A stretch of 38,593 bases of DNA, taken from positions 1 to 38,593 of the forward strand of contig CANQCD010000005.1 of the NCBI GenBank assembly GCA_947589455.1, written 5' to 3'. Within the stretch, counting starts at the first letter, position 1, and every line of letters starts with the position of its first letter. The DNA is from an uncultured Lachnospiraceae bacterium. Its GTDB lineage: Bacteria > Bacillota > Clostridia > Lachnospirales > Lachnospiraceae. Shown one piece after another: positions 8,968 through 16,624 of the stretch. The position numbers and the translations under genes are program-made. The notes below the pieces were generated by a model. It was given only the letters and a program-made list of their open reading frames with translations, was not told the origin of the DNA and searched no databases.

Positions 8968-10257
8968 CTATTCATATCGCAACGCTTCGATTGGATCCAT
9001 TTTTGCCGCTTTATTTGCCGGATAATATCCAAAAAACATACCGATCAGCATAGAGAATGCGACAGAAAGGATGATCGCCCCGACTGGTGCGGAAGCAGAA
9101 TATCCCAGGATGGTCGCAGCGATTGCGCCCAGGATAAATCCAGTAATGATTCCTAAGCAGCCTCCGACAAAACACAGGACAATAGATTCAATGATAAATT
9201 GAAGACGGATGGAGCTGTTTCTTGCGCCAAGCGCTTTCCTTGTGCCGATTTCGCGCGTGCGTTCTGTGATAGATACCAGCATGATATTCATTACGCCGAT
9301 ACCGCCCACGAGCAGGGAGATTCCTGCGATAAAGGAAATCGCGATTGACACGGTGGAGATCATTTCTGTCATGGATTCTGTCATGGATTCCATGGTTGAG
9401 GTTGCGATTTCGTAATCTTCATTTGCTGCGTAGTAAGGGGCAAAAAATGTTTCAATCTCAGAGGCAAAATCGGACACGCTTTCTACAGAGGTGGCAGTTA
9501 CTACAGTGAACTGCGAGTAGCCTTTATCGCTGTGAAGCGCTTCTTTTCCGGTGGTCAGAGGGATATATGCCGCTGTTGTGATATCCTCATCGCTTTCGCT
9601 GCTGAAATTACTGTTTTCTTCGTATTGATAGACGCCGACAATATAGTATTTTGTCGTCACGCCATTTTGGTTGACGTAAATTCCCTGTGCTAAAGCCGAC
9701 GCATTATCTCCGTCAAAAAAAGCGTCGATTACTTTATCAGAGACCATGATCACTTTCTTTTTGCCGTCTAAGTCGCCCTGACTAATCTTTCTTCCAGCAA
9801 GAAGCGTAATCTGGCTGCTTTCAAAATAATCGGCATTGATGCCGGAGATAGAAATATTACAGGAAGTATTTCCGTCTTCTACCGTTGCGCTGCCGACGTT
9901 TTCACTGATGGCAACTGCGTCTATCTTGTCCGAAAAGGAGGACTGCAGCTCTTCTAACATTTCATCTGTGATCAGATCGTCTTCGTCGGCAGAGGCAGAT
10001 TTTTCCAAAGCGCCAAAGTGCATTCCATTGCTGCGGACTTCTTCTTCCTCTCCGCGCTGCCGGATGCCGACGGTAATGTTGCTGGCTCCCATTTCCTGAA
10101 AAGAATCGGTGATTGAAGTTTTCAGGGAAGAGCTGACCGTCATAATAGAAATGACAGAACCAATTCCGATGATAATGCCAAGCATCGTAAGCAGCGAGCG
10201 CATTTTGTTTGCAAATAATGCCTGAAAAGCAAGCTTAATGTTTTCCCAGATCAGCAT
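8968..10257 (-). CDS. MacB/FtsX-type ABC transporter permease
   Basis: 429 residues. The layout is typical of MacB permeases: one membrane helix near residues 20-42 (MLGIIIGIGSVISIM), a large extracytoplasmic domain (about 45-285), then three helices in the C-terminal third including a glycine-rich LLVGGIGVMNIMLVS segment and an RTREIGTRKALGA cytoplasmic loop. It forms the mechanotransmission part of a tripartite exporter with the ATPase and adaptor encoded just upstream. GAGGAGG precedes ATG 10257, and the start overlaps the ATPase gene by 23 bp, implying translational coupling. Relatives export peptides, antibiotics or toxins; this one's cargo is unknown. Confidence 0.92.
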   Translation of the reverse strand: MLIWENIKLAFQALFANKMRSLLTMLGIIIGIGSVISIMTVSSSLKTSITDSFQEMGASNITVGIRQRGEEEEVRSNGMHFGALEKSASADEDDLITDEMLEELQSSFSDKIDAVAISENVGSATVEDGNTSCNISISGINADYFESSQITLLAGRKISQGDLDGKKKVIMVSDKVIDAFFDGDNASALAQGIYVNQNGVTTKYYIVGVYQYEENSNFSSESDEDITTAAYIPLTTGKEALHSDKGYSQFTVVTATSVESVSDFASEIETFFAPYYAANEDYEIATSTMESMTESMTEMISTVSIAISFIAGISLLVGGIGVMNIMLVSITERTREIGTRKALGARNSSIRLQFIIESIVLCFVGGCLGIITGFILGAIAATILGYSASAPVGAIILSVAFSMLIGMFFGYYPANKAAKMDPIEALRYE

Positions 10258-10963
10258 AAGAACCTCCTCTCCGTTCGCCGGTAATCGCTCCGTCTTTTAG
10301 CGTGATAATGCGTTCTGTCTCCTCGGCAAGCTCTCTGGAATGGGTGATCAGCACAATCGTTTTCCCCTGCTCTCTGTGCAGCCGGTGAAAAATATCCATA
10401 ATATGCCTGCCAGTCTCGCTGTCCAGTGCGCCTGTCGGCTCGTCGGCGAGAATGATAGATGGGTCGTTTGCCATGGCGCGTGCGATCGCGGTTCGCTGCT
10501 TCTGTCCGCCGGACAACTCATCGGGTCGGTGGTTCATGCGGTCGCCCATTCCCATCATATTTAACAGCTCCTTTGCCCGGGCGGTTCGCTCTTTTTTGGG
10601 CAGACCGGCATAGAGCATGGGAAGCTCTACATTGGCAAGCGACGTAGTGCGTGCGATCAGATTATAAGTCTGGAAGACAAAGCCGATTTTCTGGTTTCGG
10701 ATGTCGGACAGCACCTTGTCGTTTGCTGTCCCGATATCAATATTTTCCAGATGATAGGTACCTGACGTCGGGCGTTCCAGGGCGCCGATCAGATTCATCA
10801 GTGTGGATTTGCCAGAGCCGGATTCACCGACAATGGAAACAAATTCGCCTTTCTTTACTTTCAGATTGATGCCGTGCAGGATTTCCAGCTCGTTTGGCTG
10901 TCCCAGAAAAAAACTTTTCCGGATTTGCTGCAGATTGATAATGCATTGTTCCTGTTCTTTCAT
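10235..10963 (-). CDS. ABC transporter ATPase, MacB/LolD type
   Basis: 242 residues from ATG 10963, which has GAGGTGG in front; the reading frame's four extra residues upstream are not needed. Walker A is GESGSGKST (residues 46-54), the Q-loop is in FVFQTYNL, the signature is LSGGQKQR, Walker B is [11 protein letters not shown] and the switch histidine is in LITHS. It powers the neighbouring permease. Gene order adaptor-ATPase-permease on one strand with short gaps indicates one operon. Confidence 0.95.
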   Translation of the reverse strand: MKEQEQCIINLQQIRKSFFLGQPNELEILHGINLKVKKGEFVSIVGESGSGKSTLMNLIGALERPTSGTYHLENIDIGTANDKVLSDIRNQKIGFVFQTYNLIARTTSLANVELPMLYAGLPKKERTARAKELLNMMGMGDRMNHRPDELSGGQKQRTAIARAMANDPSIILADEPTGALDSETGRHIMDIFHRLHREQGKTIVLITHSRELAEETERIITLKDGAITGERRGGSYADLGKH

Positions 10964-11032
10964 TGGCCACCTCATTTTTATTTCCGTCTGCTGGTTGCTG
11001 TCTGCTGAAACCGCTGTGAGCGGTATATCCGA

Positions 11033-12793
11033 TTAATGGCCGCCTGGTTTTCCGTTCGGAGGATTGCCGCCGCCAGGCATATTACCGCCGCCGAGAGAAA
11101 AACGCTCGTCTCTGTCGGAAGTTTCATCGGAGCTTTTATCGGTTTCCTCTGTCGGGATAATCACAGACAAGCCCTCGGTCAGGTCGTCGCCGCTGATTTC
11201 TACATAGTAATCACTCTCCATTCCGGTTGTAACGGTAATCTCGCGATAGGAGCCGGAGGTATCTGCTTTTTCCCCAGAAGAATTGTCAGCAGATTCCCTG
11301 TCGGAGAAAGCTGCTTCGCTGTCAGAGCCGGAAGAGCTGTCGCCTGGTTCGCCAAACGTGCCATCTTTTCCGCTGCGGAACGAGCTGTCGCTGTCAGAGC
11401 CGGAAGAGCTGTCGTCCGATTCGCCGAGCGTGCCATCTTTTCCGCCACGGAACGAGCTGTCGCTGTCAGAGCCGGAAGAGCTGTCGTCCGATTCGCCAAA
11501 CGTGCCATCTTTTCCGCCGCGGAATGCGCTGCCATCTGTTGTGCCGTCGTCCGTGACATAGATCACTTTCGTGCCGTCGCTTTTTTCATGTATAGCGTCA
11601 TATGGCACGGCGAAAACATCGTCTGCTTCTTCCAGGATAATGCTGCATTTTGCCGTCATGCCAAGCTTGAGATCGTCGTTTTGGCTGATGACTTGAATCT
11701 GGACTTCGTAGCCGCTTTCTGTAGAGCCGGATGACATTTCCGTGCCGCCGGTGTTATCCTGTGACTGGGACTGTGACTGGCTGCTTCCTGCCTTTGGCGC
11801 TATAAAAGTGATTTTTCCTTCTATTTCCTGGTCGCCAGTTGCCTCAGTCAGGATTACGACCTTCTGTTCCTTTTTTATCTTGCTGATATCATATTCATCA
11901 ATATAAGCAGTGACTACAAAAGAATCCGCATTTTCAATTTCCATAATATCGCCGCCGGTATAAATTGCGCCTTCTTCGACAGAAACAGACGTAACCGTGC
12001 CGTCCATTGCCGCTGTCACAGAACAGTCCTCCAGCGCTTTTTTTGCGTCCTCAGCCTGGGCTTTTGCCTCCCGTATGCTTTTTTTGGCGTTGCTCTGCGC
12101 TGTCGCAAGCTCCTCTTTAGCGCTGTCGATATTAGACATGCTCTGGCTCAGGGAAGAAGTACGGCTGTCCTTGGCCGTCTCATAGGATTCTTTTGCCTGT
12201 TTTAGAGTTTCCTGCGCCTTGGAAAGCTGTTCCTGCAATGTTGCCTGTTCCTCAGGCTTTGCTGTTTTCGCCTTTTTTTGCAAGGTTTTTACCTGTTTTT
12301 TTGCAGCGTTCCATTCTTTTTTTGCAGCGTTGATTTTTTGGGAAATACTGTCCTTTTCCTCCTGATATGATTTCTTTGCATCGGAAAGTTTTTTCCGTGC
12401 AGAAGAAATCGAGCGGTTTGCCTCGCTTTTTGTATCGGTCAGATTAGTCTTTGCATCGGCAAGAGAATTTTTCAGGTCGCTTTCGTCAAAGGTGATCAAT
12501 TTGTCGCCTTTTTTCACCGTATCGCCGACGGAGACATTTACTTTTTTGACAGTGATATTATTTACGGCAGCAGAAACAGTTTCAGAATCGCTGCTCGCTA
12601 ATGTGCCTGTCGCACTGACAGAAGTGGTCAGATCCATTTTTTTCAGCTGTATCGTATTTTGCTTCTGAGAAGTTTTGTCAGAAGATTTCTTTCCGATAAT
12701 ATGCGGAACGATCAGGGCTGCCGCAATGATGATCACCAGAATGGCCAGTGCGGAAATACATAGTTTTTTGTGCCGTTTGATATATGCTGCCAT
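11033..12793 (-). CDS. HlyD/MacA-family membrane fusion (adaptor) protein
   Basis: 586 residues from ATG 12793, preceded by GGAGG; upstream in-frame ATGs have no ribosome site. One N-terminal membrane anchor (about residues 13-34) is followed by a biotinyl-lipoyl half, a long Lys/Ala/Glu coiled-coil hairpin (about 110-280, KKLSDAKKSYQ type repeats), the second lipoyl half (TAAMDGTVTSVSVEEG) and a beta-barrel region. Odd features: three tandem 24-residue acidic Gly/Ser/Asp repeats inserted between the beta-barrel and the membrane-proximal part, and a glycine/proline-rich tail GGGNMPGGGNPPNG. It should link the ABC permease to the cell wall side in this Gram-positive host. It is the first gene of the three-gene exporter operon. 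Confidence 0.9.
   Translation of the reverse strand: MAAYIKRHKKLCISALAILVIIIAAALIVPHIIGKKSSDKTSQKQNTIQLKKMDLTTSVSATGTLASSDSETVSAAVNNITVKKVNVSVGDTVKKGDKLITFDESDLKNSLADAKTNLTDTKSEANRSISSARKKLSDAKKSYQEEKDSISQKINAAKKEWNAAKKQVKTLQKKAKTAKPEEQATLQEQLSKAQETLKQAKESYETAKDSRTSSLSQSMSNIDSAKEELATAQSNAKKSIREAKAQAEDAKKALEDCSVTAAMDGTVTSVSVEEGAIYTGGDIMEIENADSFVVTAYIDEYDISKIKKEQKVVILTEATGDQEIEGKITFIAPKAGSSQSQSQSQDNTGGTEMSSGSTESGYEVQIQVISQNDDLKLGMTAKCSIILEEADDVFAVPYDAIHEKSDGTKVIYVTDDGTTDGSAFRGGKDGTFGESDDSSSGSDSDSSFRGGKDGTLGESDDSSSGSDSDSSFRSGKDGTFGEPGDSSSGSDSEAAFSDRESADNSSGEKADTSGSYREITVTTGMESDYYVEISGDDLTEGLSVIIPTEETDKSSDETSDRDERFSLGGGNMPGGGNPPNGKPGGH
11315..11530 (-). repeat. Three tandem 72-bp coding repeats in the adaptor gene
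   Basis: Units at 11459-11530, 11387-11458 and 11315-11386 each encode a 24-residue block starting [SA]-FR-[GS]-GKDGT and ending DSSSGSDS[DE]. The period is exactly 72 bp and in frame, so copy number could change without breaking the protein. A decayed fourth edge (AAFSDRESADNSSG) follows. Confidence 0.9.
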
Positions 12794-13217
12794 AGTTTCC
12801 TCCATTTCATACACGCCGCTTTTTCGGACGAAGCGTTGGTTTGCTGTGTCTGTGCCATACAACAAATTTCTGCCTGCTCATCAACGCAGGCTTCCAGAGT
12901 GTGCTCGCAAATCTGCCTGATGAAAAGAGACATGTTTTTTGTTTTTGCAGTTTTTATCATATGGGGGAGATGTGATTAGAATTTGTAGGAAATGTGAAAA
13001 AAGTGTTATCACTGTTTGGAAAAGCCGGGCAGGACGACTCAACATAACCTAATCTAATCTTTCAAGGAGTTTAACGAAATCTCCCTTATCATTGTTTGGA
13101 AAAGCCGGCAGGACGACTCAACATAAGGTGAAAAAGAGAAAAAAAATTTACCAGTCGTGTGTTACACTGTAAGTCCAACTGATAGCAGCTGAAAATAAAA
13201 TATTAAGGAGGAGACAT
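12794..13217. other. Divergent intergenic region, exporter operon and PASTA lipoprotein gene
   Basis: No gene is supported in these 424 bp. It holds a GCCTGC/GCAGGC hairpin (12872-12891), the paired 42-bp repeats (13006-13126) and the PASTA gene ribosome site (AAGGAGGAG). The frames over 12733-12979 lack a ribosome site. No convincing sigma-A promoter was found on either strand, so the repeats may belong to an unusual control region. Confidence 0.5.
13005..13128. repeat. Pair of near-identical 42-bp direct repeats
   Basis: Copies at 13006-13047 and 13086-13126 differ by one substitution and one deleted G. Spacing is 80 bp start to start. Ends are complementary within each copy: GTTAT/ATAAC in copy 1, CCTTAT/ATAAGG in copy 2, so the flanking base pair changes on both sides together. 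The internal segment TTTGGAAAAGCCGG and GCAGGACGACTCAAC is constant. The pair lies in the divergent region between the exporter operon and the PASTA lipoprotein gene. It could be a regulator binding pair or two small RNA hairpins; no known riboswitch was recognised. Confidence 0.8.
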
Positions 13218-14546
13218 ATGAAAAAATATACTATTTATTCCGCACTGGTGTTGGCTTTATCTTTATGTATCACAATCTTTTCAGGGTGTTCTGGCAAACA
13301 GACGGATGACACGTCCGCAGGTTCCGAATTTGGATCTTCCGGTTCGGGATCTTCCGATATAGATTCCAGCGAAGACAAAGAGCCGGAGTATATCATCCCG
13401 GATGTTCTCGGCATGACTGTAAAAAAGGCAAAAAAAGTGCTGGATAAACAAGGGATATCGTATACGATCAAACAGGGGGGATATAGTGAACAGTATAAAA
13501 AAGGGAGGATATGCGAACAGTCCATTGTCGGGGAATCCAACAAAGATTCTGTAGAATTAACGAAGAGCAGAGGATTGGTGTACAGCACAGGAGATCTGTC
13601 AGGGATGAATTATAAAATGGCGGCAAAAAATGTTTTAAAGCCATTTAAAAAGAAGCTCAGATATACCTATTCGACTGAATATGGAAAGGGGCAGATTGTA
13701 AGGAGCGGATTTTCTAACAGGTCATATCTTAGCAAGGGAGATTCAGGAGAAGTTGTTATCAGCAATGGGCGTTACAATAAAAATAAAGTCAATGGCAGGG
13801 ATATTTCTGTGGCAAAAAAACAGTTTCCGGGCGCAAAGATAACAATCACGTATAAATTCCATTCTGCCAGGCGCGGAAAGGTATTAAACTGTCACGTTGG
13901 CAATGCAGCCCAAAAGAACAATATTCCGGTATCGTTTGTCCTGAGCGATGGAATGAAAGTAAAGGTGCCAGATGTGACGGGGCTCTCTTATGAAAAAGCA
14001 GCAAAAAAACTGAAGAAAAAGGGGATACAGTGGCACACAGTATATTCTTATGACGGCAATGTTACGACAAGGCCGACTTCTGCCAACGGAAAGGTGCTTC
14101 GGCAGAATAAAAAGAGTTCGATCAATAAGAAAAATCCGATTACGCTGACGGTATTAAAACCGGCGCTTCTTATCATATCGATGCGGGTGAATGCAGGCGA
14201 GGATTATTACGATTCATTTTCCAATATGTCGATTAAGAATATATCAAATAAAGCGATTGCCTCAGCAAAAATCGTGTATTGCTATTATAATAGGGTGGGA
14301 GAAAAAATGGGGGAATATGAATATGATTATGTAGGACCGCTATACGATGCCAATTATAATGCAGATTATGATGCAGATGAAGATTTGTGCGAGATGACGA
14401 TACCTGAAGGGCTTGAAGAGGCAGCAGCGATCAGGCCGGTATCTGCGGATGTGACGTTTATGGACAGAAGCCGTCAACACATTACCTATTCAGGAAATTA
14501 TTGGTATACGCAGGGATTTGTCGGGAACGGACTTTATGATGATTGA
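13218..14546 (+). CDS. PASTA-domain lipoprotein
   Basis: 442 residues. ATG 13218 has AAGGAGGAG upstream. Residues 1-24 form a lipoprotein signal ending in the lipobox FSGC with Cys24 as acylation site. A Ser/Gly/Asp-rich linker (25-56) follows. PASTA-like domains are seen at about 57-117 (IPDVLGMTVKKAKKVLDKQG) and 247-315 (VPDVTGLSYEKAAKKLKKKG), with a degenerate one between. The C-terminal 120 residues are a beta-rich domain with FSNMSIKNISN, like FxLYD-type extracellular modules. PASTA domains usually sense peptidoglycan fragments on Ser/Thr kinases or penicillin-binding proteins; here there is no kinase or transpeptidase, so it may bind wall material or a partner. It is monocistronic. Confidence 0.85.
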   Translation: MKKYTIYSALVLALSLCITIFSGCSGKQTDDTSAGSEFGSSGSGSSDIDSSEDKEPEYIIPDVLGMTVKKAKKVLDKQGISYTIKQGGYSEQYKKGRICEQSIVGESNKDSVELTKSRGLVYSTGDLSGMNYKMAAKNVLKPFKKKLRYTYSTEYGKGQIVRSGFSNRSYLSKGDSGEVVISNGRYNKNKVNGRDISVAKKQFPGAKITITYKFHSARRGKVLNCHVGNAAQKNNIPVSFVLSDGMKVKVPDVTGLSYEKAAKKLKKKGIQWHTVYSYDGNVTTRPTSANGKVLRQNKKSSINKKNPITLTVLKPALLIISMRVNAGEDYYDSFSNMSIKNISNKAIASAKIVYCYYNRVGEKMGEYEYDYVGPLYDANYNADYDADEDLCEMTIPEGLEEAAAIRPVSADVTFMDRSRQHITYSGNYWYTQGFVGNGLYDD

Positions 14547-14568
14547 TCCGCGAAATAGAGCGGTATGC

Positions 14569-14598
14569 AAGGGCACCAGCGCAGGCGGTGCCCTTTTT
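14569..14598 (+). terminator. Terminator of the PASTA lipoprotein gene
   Basis: Nine-bp perfect stem (AAGGGCACC 14569-14577, GGTGCCCTT 14587-14595) followed by TTT. It sits 23 bp after the stop codon and leads directly into the dispersed repeat. Confidence 0.9.
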
Positions 14599-14719
14599 AT
14601 GAAATAGGAAATTGCAAGCCCTCTTTGGGAGAACTTTGAGACATAGTGGCGCTCTTTTTATGGAATAGGAAATTGCAAGCCCTTCTATAGGAGGGCTTTG
14701 AAATGTAGCAGTGCCCTTT
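14594..14719 (+). repeat. Dispersed repeat, two tandem copies (A and B)
   Basis: Copy A (14594-14654) and copy B (14655-14719) each start TTTTTATG-[AG]-A and contain the identical 19-mer ATAGGAAATTGCAAGCCCT, then a variable centre and a TTTGA-[GA]-A-[CT]-[AG]-TAG end. In copy B, AAGCCCT and AGGGCTT form a hairpin. A third copy occurs inverted at 33249-33347. The copies explain an open frame on the minus strand with repeated ACNFLFHKKGTAC-like words, which is not taken as a gene. Confidence 0.85.
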
Positions 14720-14812
14720 TTACAGCAATTTTGGAAAATGTATGATAATGGAATAATTGATAGATCTGAATAGTAAATCCGCGGCTGTCTGAATATTAAA
14801 TCTGCGACAAAC

Positions 14813-14841
14813 TTGTAAACTTCGCCATCCCATGCTAAAAT
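14813..14841 (+). promoter_or_regulatory. Sigma-A promoter reading toward trpB2
   Basis: TTGTAA (14813-14818) and TAAAAT (14836-14841) are 17 bp apart, with an extended -10 TG at 14833-14834. Transcription would start near 14848 and pass through a hairpin, the 37-bp repeats and a long inverted repeat before trpB2, giving a leader of about 395 nt. Confidence 0.7.
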
Positions 14842-14877
14842 ATAGAGGATATATTTTAAAATCAAACAGAGATGGCG
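14823..14877 (+). other. Nested dyad at the trpB2 leader start
   Basis: CGCCATC (14823-14829) pairs with GATGGCG (14871-14877). Inside it, TAAAATATA (14836-14844) pairs with TATATTTTA (14850-14858) around a GAGGA loop. The inner arm overlaps the -10 box, so a DNA-binding protein acting on this dyad could control the promoter. Confidence 0.5.
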
Positions 14878-14940
14878 GCAGTGTGAAAATGAAAAGCCAC
14901 GCGGATATGTCCTTCCATGCGAATTATGCCTGCAATATGG

Positions 14941-15080
14941 GCGCGGTCAGCGGTGCGAATATAGTTTGCGATTGCGGGCGCAGTCAGCGGCGCGAATATA
15001 GTTTGCGATTGCGGGCGCGGTCAGCGGTGCGAATGTAGTCTGCGATTGCGGGCGCAGTCAGCGGTGCGAATATAGTTTGC
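14941..15080 (+). repeat. Four tandem 37-bp repeats in the trpB2 leader
   Basis: Copies at 14941-14977, 14978-15014, 15015-15051 and a partial 15052-15080. The unit begins GCGC-[GA]-GTCAGCGG and contains GCGAAT-[AG]-TAGT-[TC]-TGC. Differences are single transitions. A related half-unit lies at 14918-14940, so both flanks end in CAATATGG. There are no spacers, so this is not a CRISPR array. Confidence 0.92.
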
Positions 15081-15099
15081 AATATGGACATAATCCGTA

Positions 15100-15168
15100 T
15101 TCGCTATTTGTAAAGAACCTTTGGTTCTGCGGAACGTTTACAAATAGCGAAGCTGTGCTTCACTTTTG
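15100..15168 (+). promoter_or_regulatory. Attenuator-like competing hairpins before trpB2
   Basis: A perfect 15-bp inverted repeat (15100-15114 with 15137-15151) encloses a loop that can itself fold as GAACC/GGTTC or GTTC/GAAC. The 3' arm overlaps GAAGC of a second hairpin (GAAGC 15149-15153, GCTTC 15157-15161) followed by ACTTTTGG. The two stems cannot form fully at once. No T-box, TRAP GAG repeats or leader peptide rich in Trp codons was recognised. Confidence 0.5.
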
Positions 15169-15241
15169 GGGCAAGACGAGGAATCGCATTTACGAATCGT
15201 TCACTGCCCGCCTGCGCAAACGTTCCAGAATGGAGATCACT

Positions 15242-16612
15242 ATGAATACACAGGAAATTCCTTATAAGATTTATCTGGAAGAGAGTGAGATGCCGGCGCA
15301 TTGGTATAATGTGCGCGCTGATATGGAGAACAAGCCGGCGCCGCTCTTAAATCCGGAAACGTTAAAACCAATGACATTAGAAGAGTTAGAGCATGTTTTT
15401 TGTACGGAGCTGGCAAAACAGGAATTGGACGACACAACGCCGTATTTTGAGATTCCACAGGAGATCCGGGAGTTTTACAGGATGTACCGCCCATCGCCTT
15501 TAGTCAGGGCATATTGTCTGGAAAAGAAGCTGGATACGCCGGCAAAGATTTATTATAAATTCGAGGGGAATAATACCAGTGGGAGCCATAAGCTAAATTC
15601 GGCGATCGCGCAGGCCTACTATGCAAAAAAACAGGGACTAAAGGGCGTGACGACAGAGACTGGCGCCGGCCAGTGGGGAACGGCGCTTTCTATGGCATGT
15701 TCCTATTTTGACCTGGATTGCCGTGTATATATGGTAAAATGTTCCTATGAGCAGAAACCGTTCCGCCGGGAGGTTATGCGCACCTATGGCGCTGCAGTCA
15801 CTCCTTCTCCGTCAGAGACGACAGAGGTTGGAAAGAAAATCCTGGCAGAGCATCCGGGCACGGCAGGAAGCTTAGGCTGTGCGATTTCAGAGGCAGTCGA
15901 GGCGGCAACCGCCACGGAGGGATACCGCTATGTGCTGGGAAGCGTTTTGTCGCAGGTATTGCTGCACCAGACAGTGATCGGTCTGGAGACAAAGGCTGCG
16001 CTGGATAAATATGAGATTGTGCCGGATATGATCATCGGCTGCGCCGGCGGCGGCTCGAATCTTGGCGGGCTGATCTCGCCATTTATGGGCGAAGTGCTCC
16101 GCGGCGAGAGAAATTATCAGATCATTGCAGTAGAACCGGTTTCCTGCCCAAGTCTTACCAGAGGAAAATATGCATATGATTTCTGTGATACAGGAAGGGT
16201 CTGCCCGCTTGCAAAGATGTATACGCTGGGAAGCGGATTTATCCCTTCGCCAAACCATGCGGGCGGGCTGCGTTATCACGGCATGAGTTCAGTATTGTCG
16301 CAGCTTTACCATGACGGGCTGATGGAGGCGCGCTCTGTGACGCAGACAGAGGTGTTCCAGGCAGCGCAGCAGTTTGCGCGCATTGAGGGGATTTTGCCGG
16401 CGCCGGAGAGCAGCCATGCGATCCGCGCTGCGATAGACGAGGCGTTGAAGTGTAAAGAAACCGGCGAAGAGAAGACGATTGTATTTGGGCTGACCGGAAC
16501 CGGATATTTTGATATGTATGCATATCAGAGATTTAACGATGGCGAGATGACAGATTATGTCCCGACAGATGAAGATTTAAAACCGGGATTTGATTCTCTG
16601 CCGGCTCTTTAG
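15242..16612 (+). CDS. trpB: Tryptophan synthase beta chain, TrpB2 type
   Basis: 456 residues, the length of the TrpB2 subgroup rather than the roughly 400 of TrpB1. ATG 15242 is chosen because GGAG lies at 15232-15235; ATG 15230, 12 nt upstream, has no such site. It is a PLP enzyme: the cofactor lysine is Lys117 in SGSHKLNSA, the substrate loop is ETGAGQWGTALS and the phosphate-binding loop is GCAGGGSNLGG. The reaction joins indole and serine to tryptophan. No trpA or other trp gene is nearby, as is common for TrpB2, so salvage of free indole or a serine deaminase-like role is possible. It is followed 12 bp later by uvrC. The long structured leader suggests RNA-level control. Confidence 0.93.
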   Translation: MNTQEIPYKIYLEESEMPAHWYNVRADMENKPAPLLNPETLKPMTLEELEHVFCTELAKQELDDTTPYFEIPQEIREFYRMYRPSPLVRAYCLEKKLDTPAKIYYKFEGNNTSGSHKLNSAIAQAYYAKKQGLKGVTTETGAGQWGTALSMACSYFDLDCRVYMVKCSYEQKPFRREVMRTYGAAVTPSPSETTEVGKKILAEHPGTAGSLGCAISEAVEAATATEGYRYVLGSVLSQVLLHQTVIGLETKAALDKYEIVPDMIIGCAGGGSNLGGLISPFMGEVLRGERNYQIIAVEPVSCPSLTRGKYAYDFCDTGRVCPLAKMYTLGSGFIPSPNHAGGLRYHGMSSVLSQLYHDGLMEARSVTQTEVFQAAQQFARIEGILPAPESSHAIRAAIDEALKCKETGEEKTIVFGLTGTGYFDMYAYQRFNDGEMTDYVPTDEDLKPGFDSLPAL

Positions 16613-16624
16613 GAGGATTGCAGA

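Noticed and set aside
12733-12960. 75-residue minus-strand frame before the adaptor gene
   Set aside because: No ribosome site before its ATG and it overlaps the adaptor start in another frame.
13005-13128. Guanidine-II (mini-ykkC) riboswitch, suggested by ACGA in each repeat
   Set aside because: The bases around ACGA do not form the required short stems, and the two copies are farther apart than usual.
14482-14865. 127-residue frame on the minus strand
   Set aside because: It runs through the dispersed repeat and the PASTA terminator and has no ribosome site; its repeated words come from the repeat copies.
14941-15080. Possible CRISPR array
   Set aside because: The 37-bp units are directly adjacent with no spacers, and no cas gene is present.
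15100-15241. T-box riboswitch before trpB2
   Set aside because: The conserved T-box AGGGTGG-type sequence was not found.
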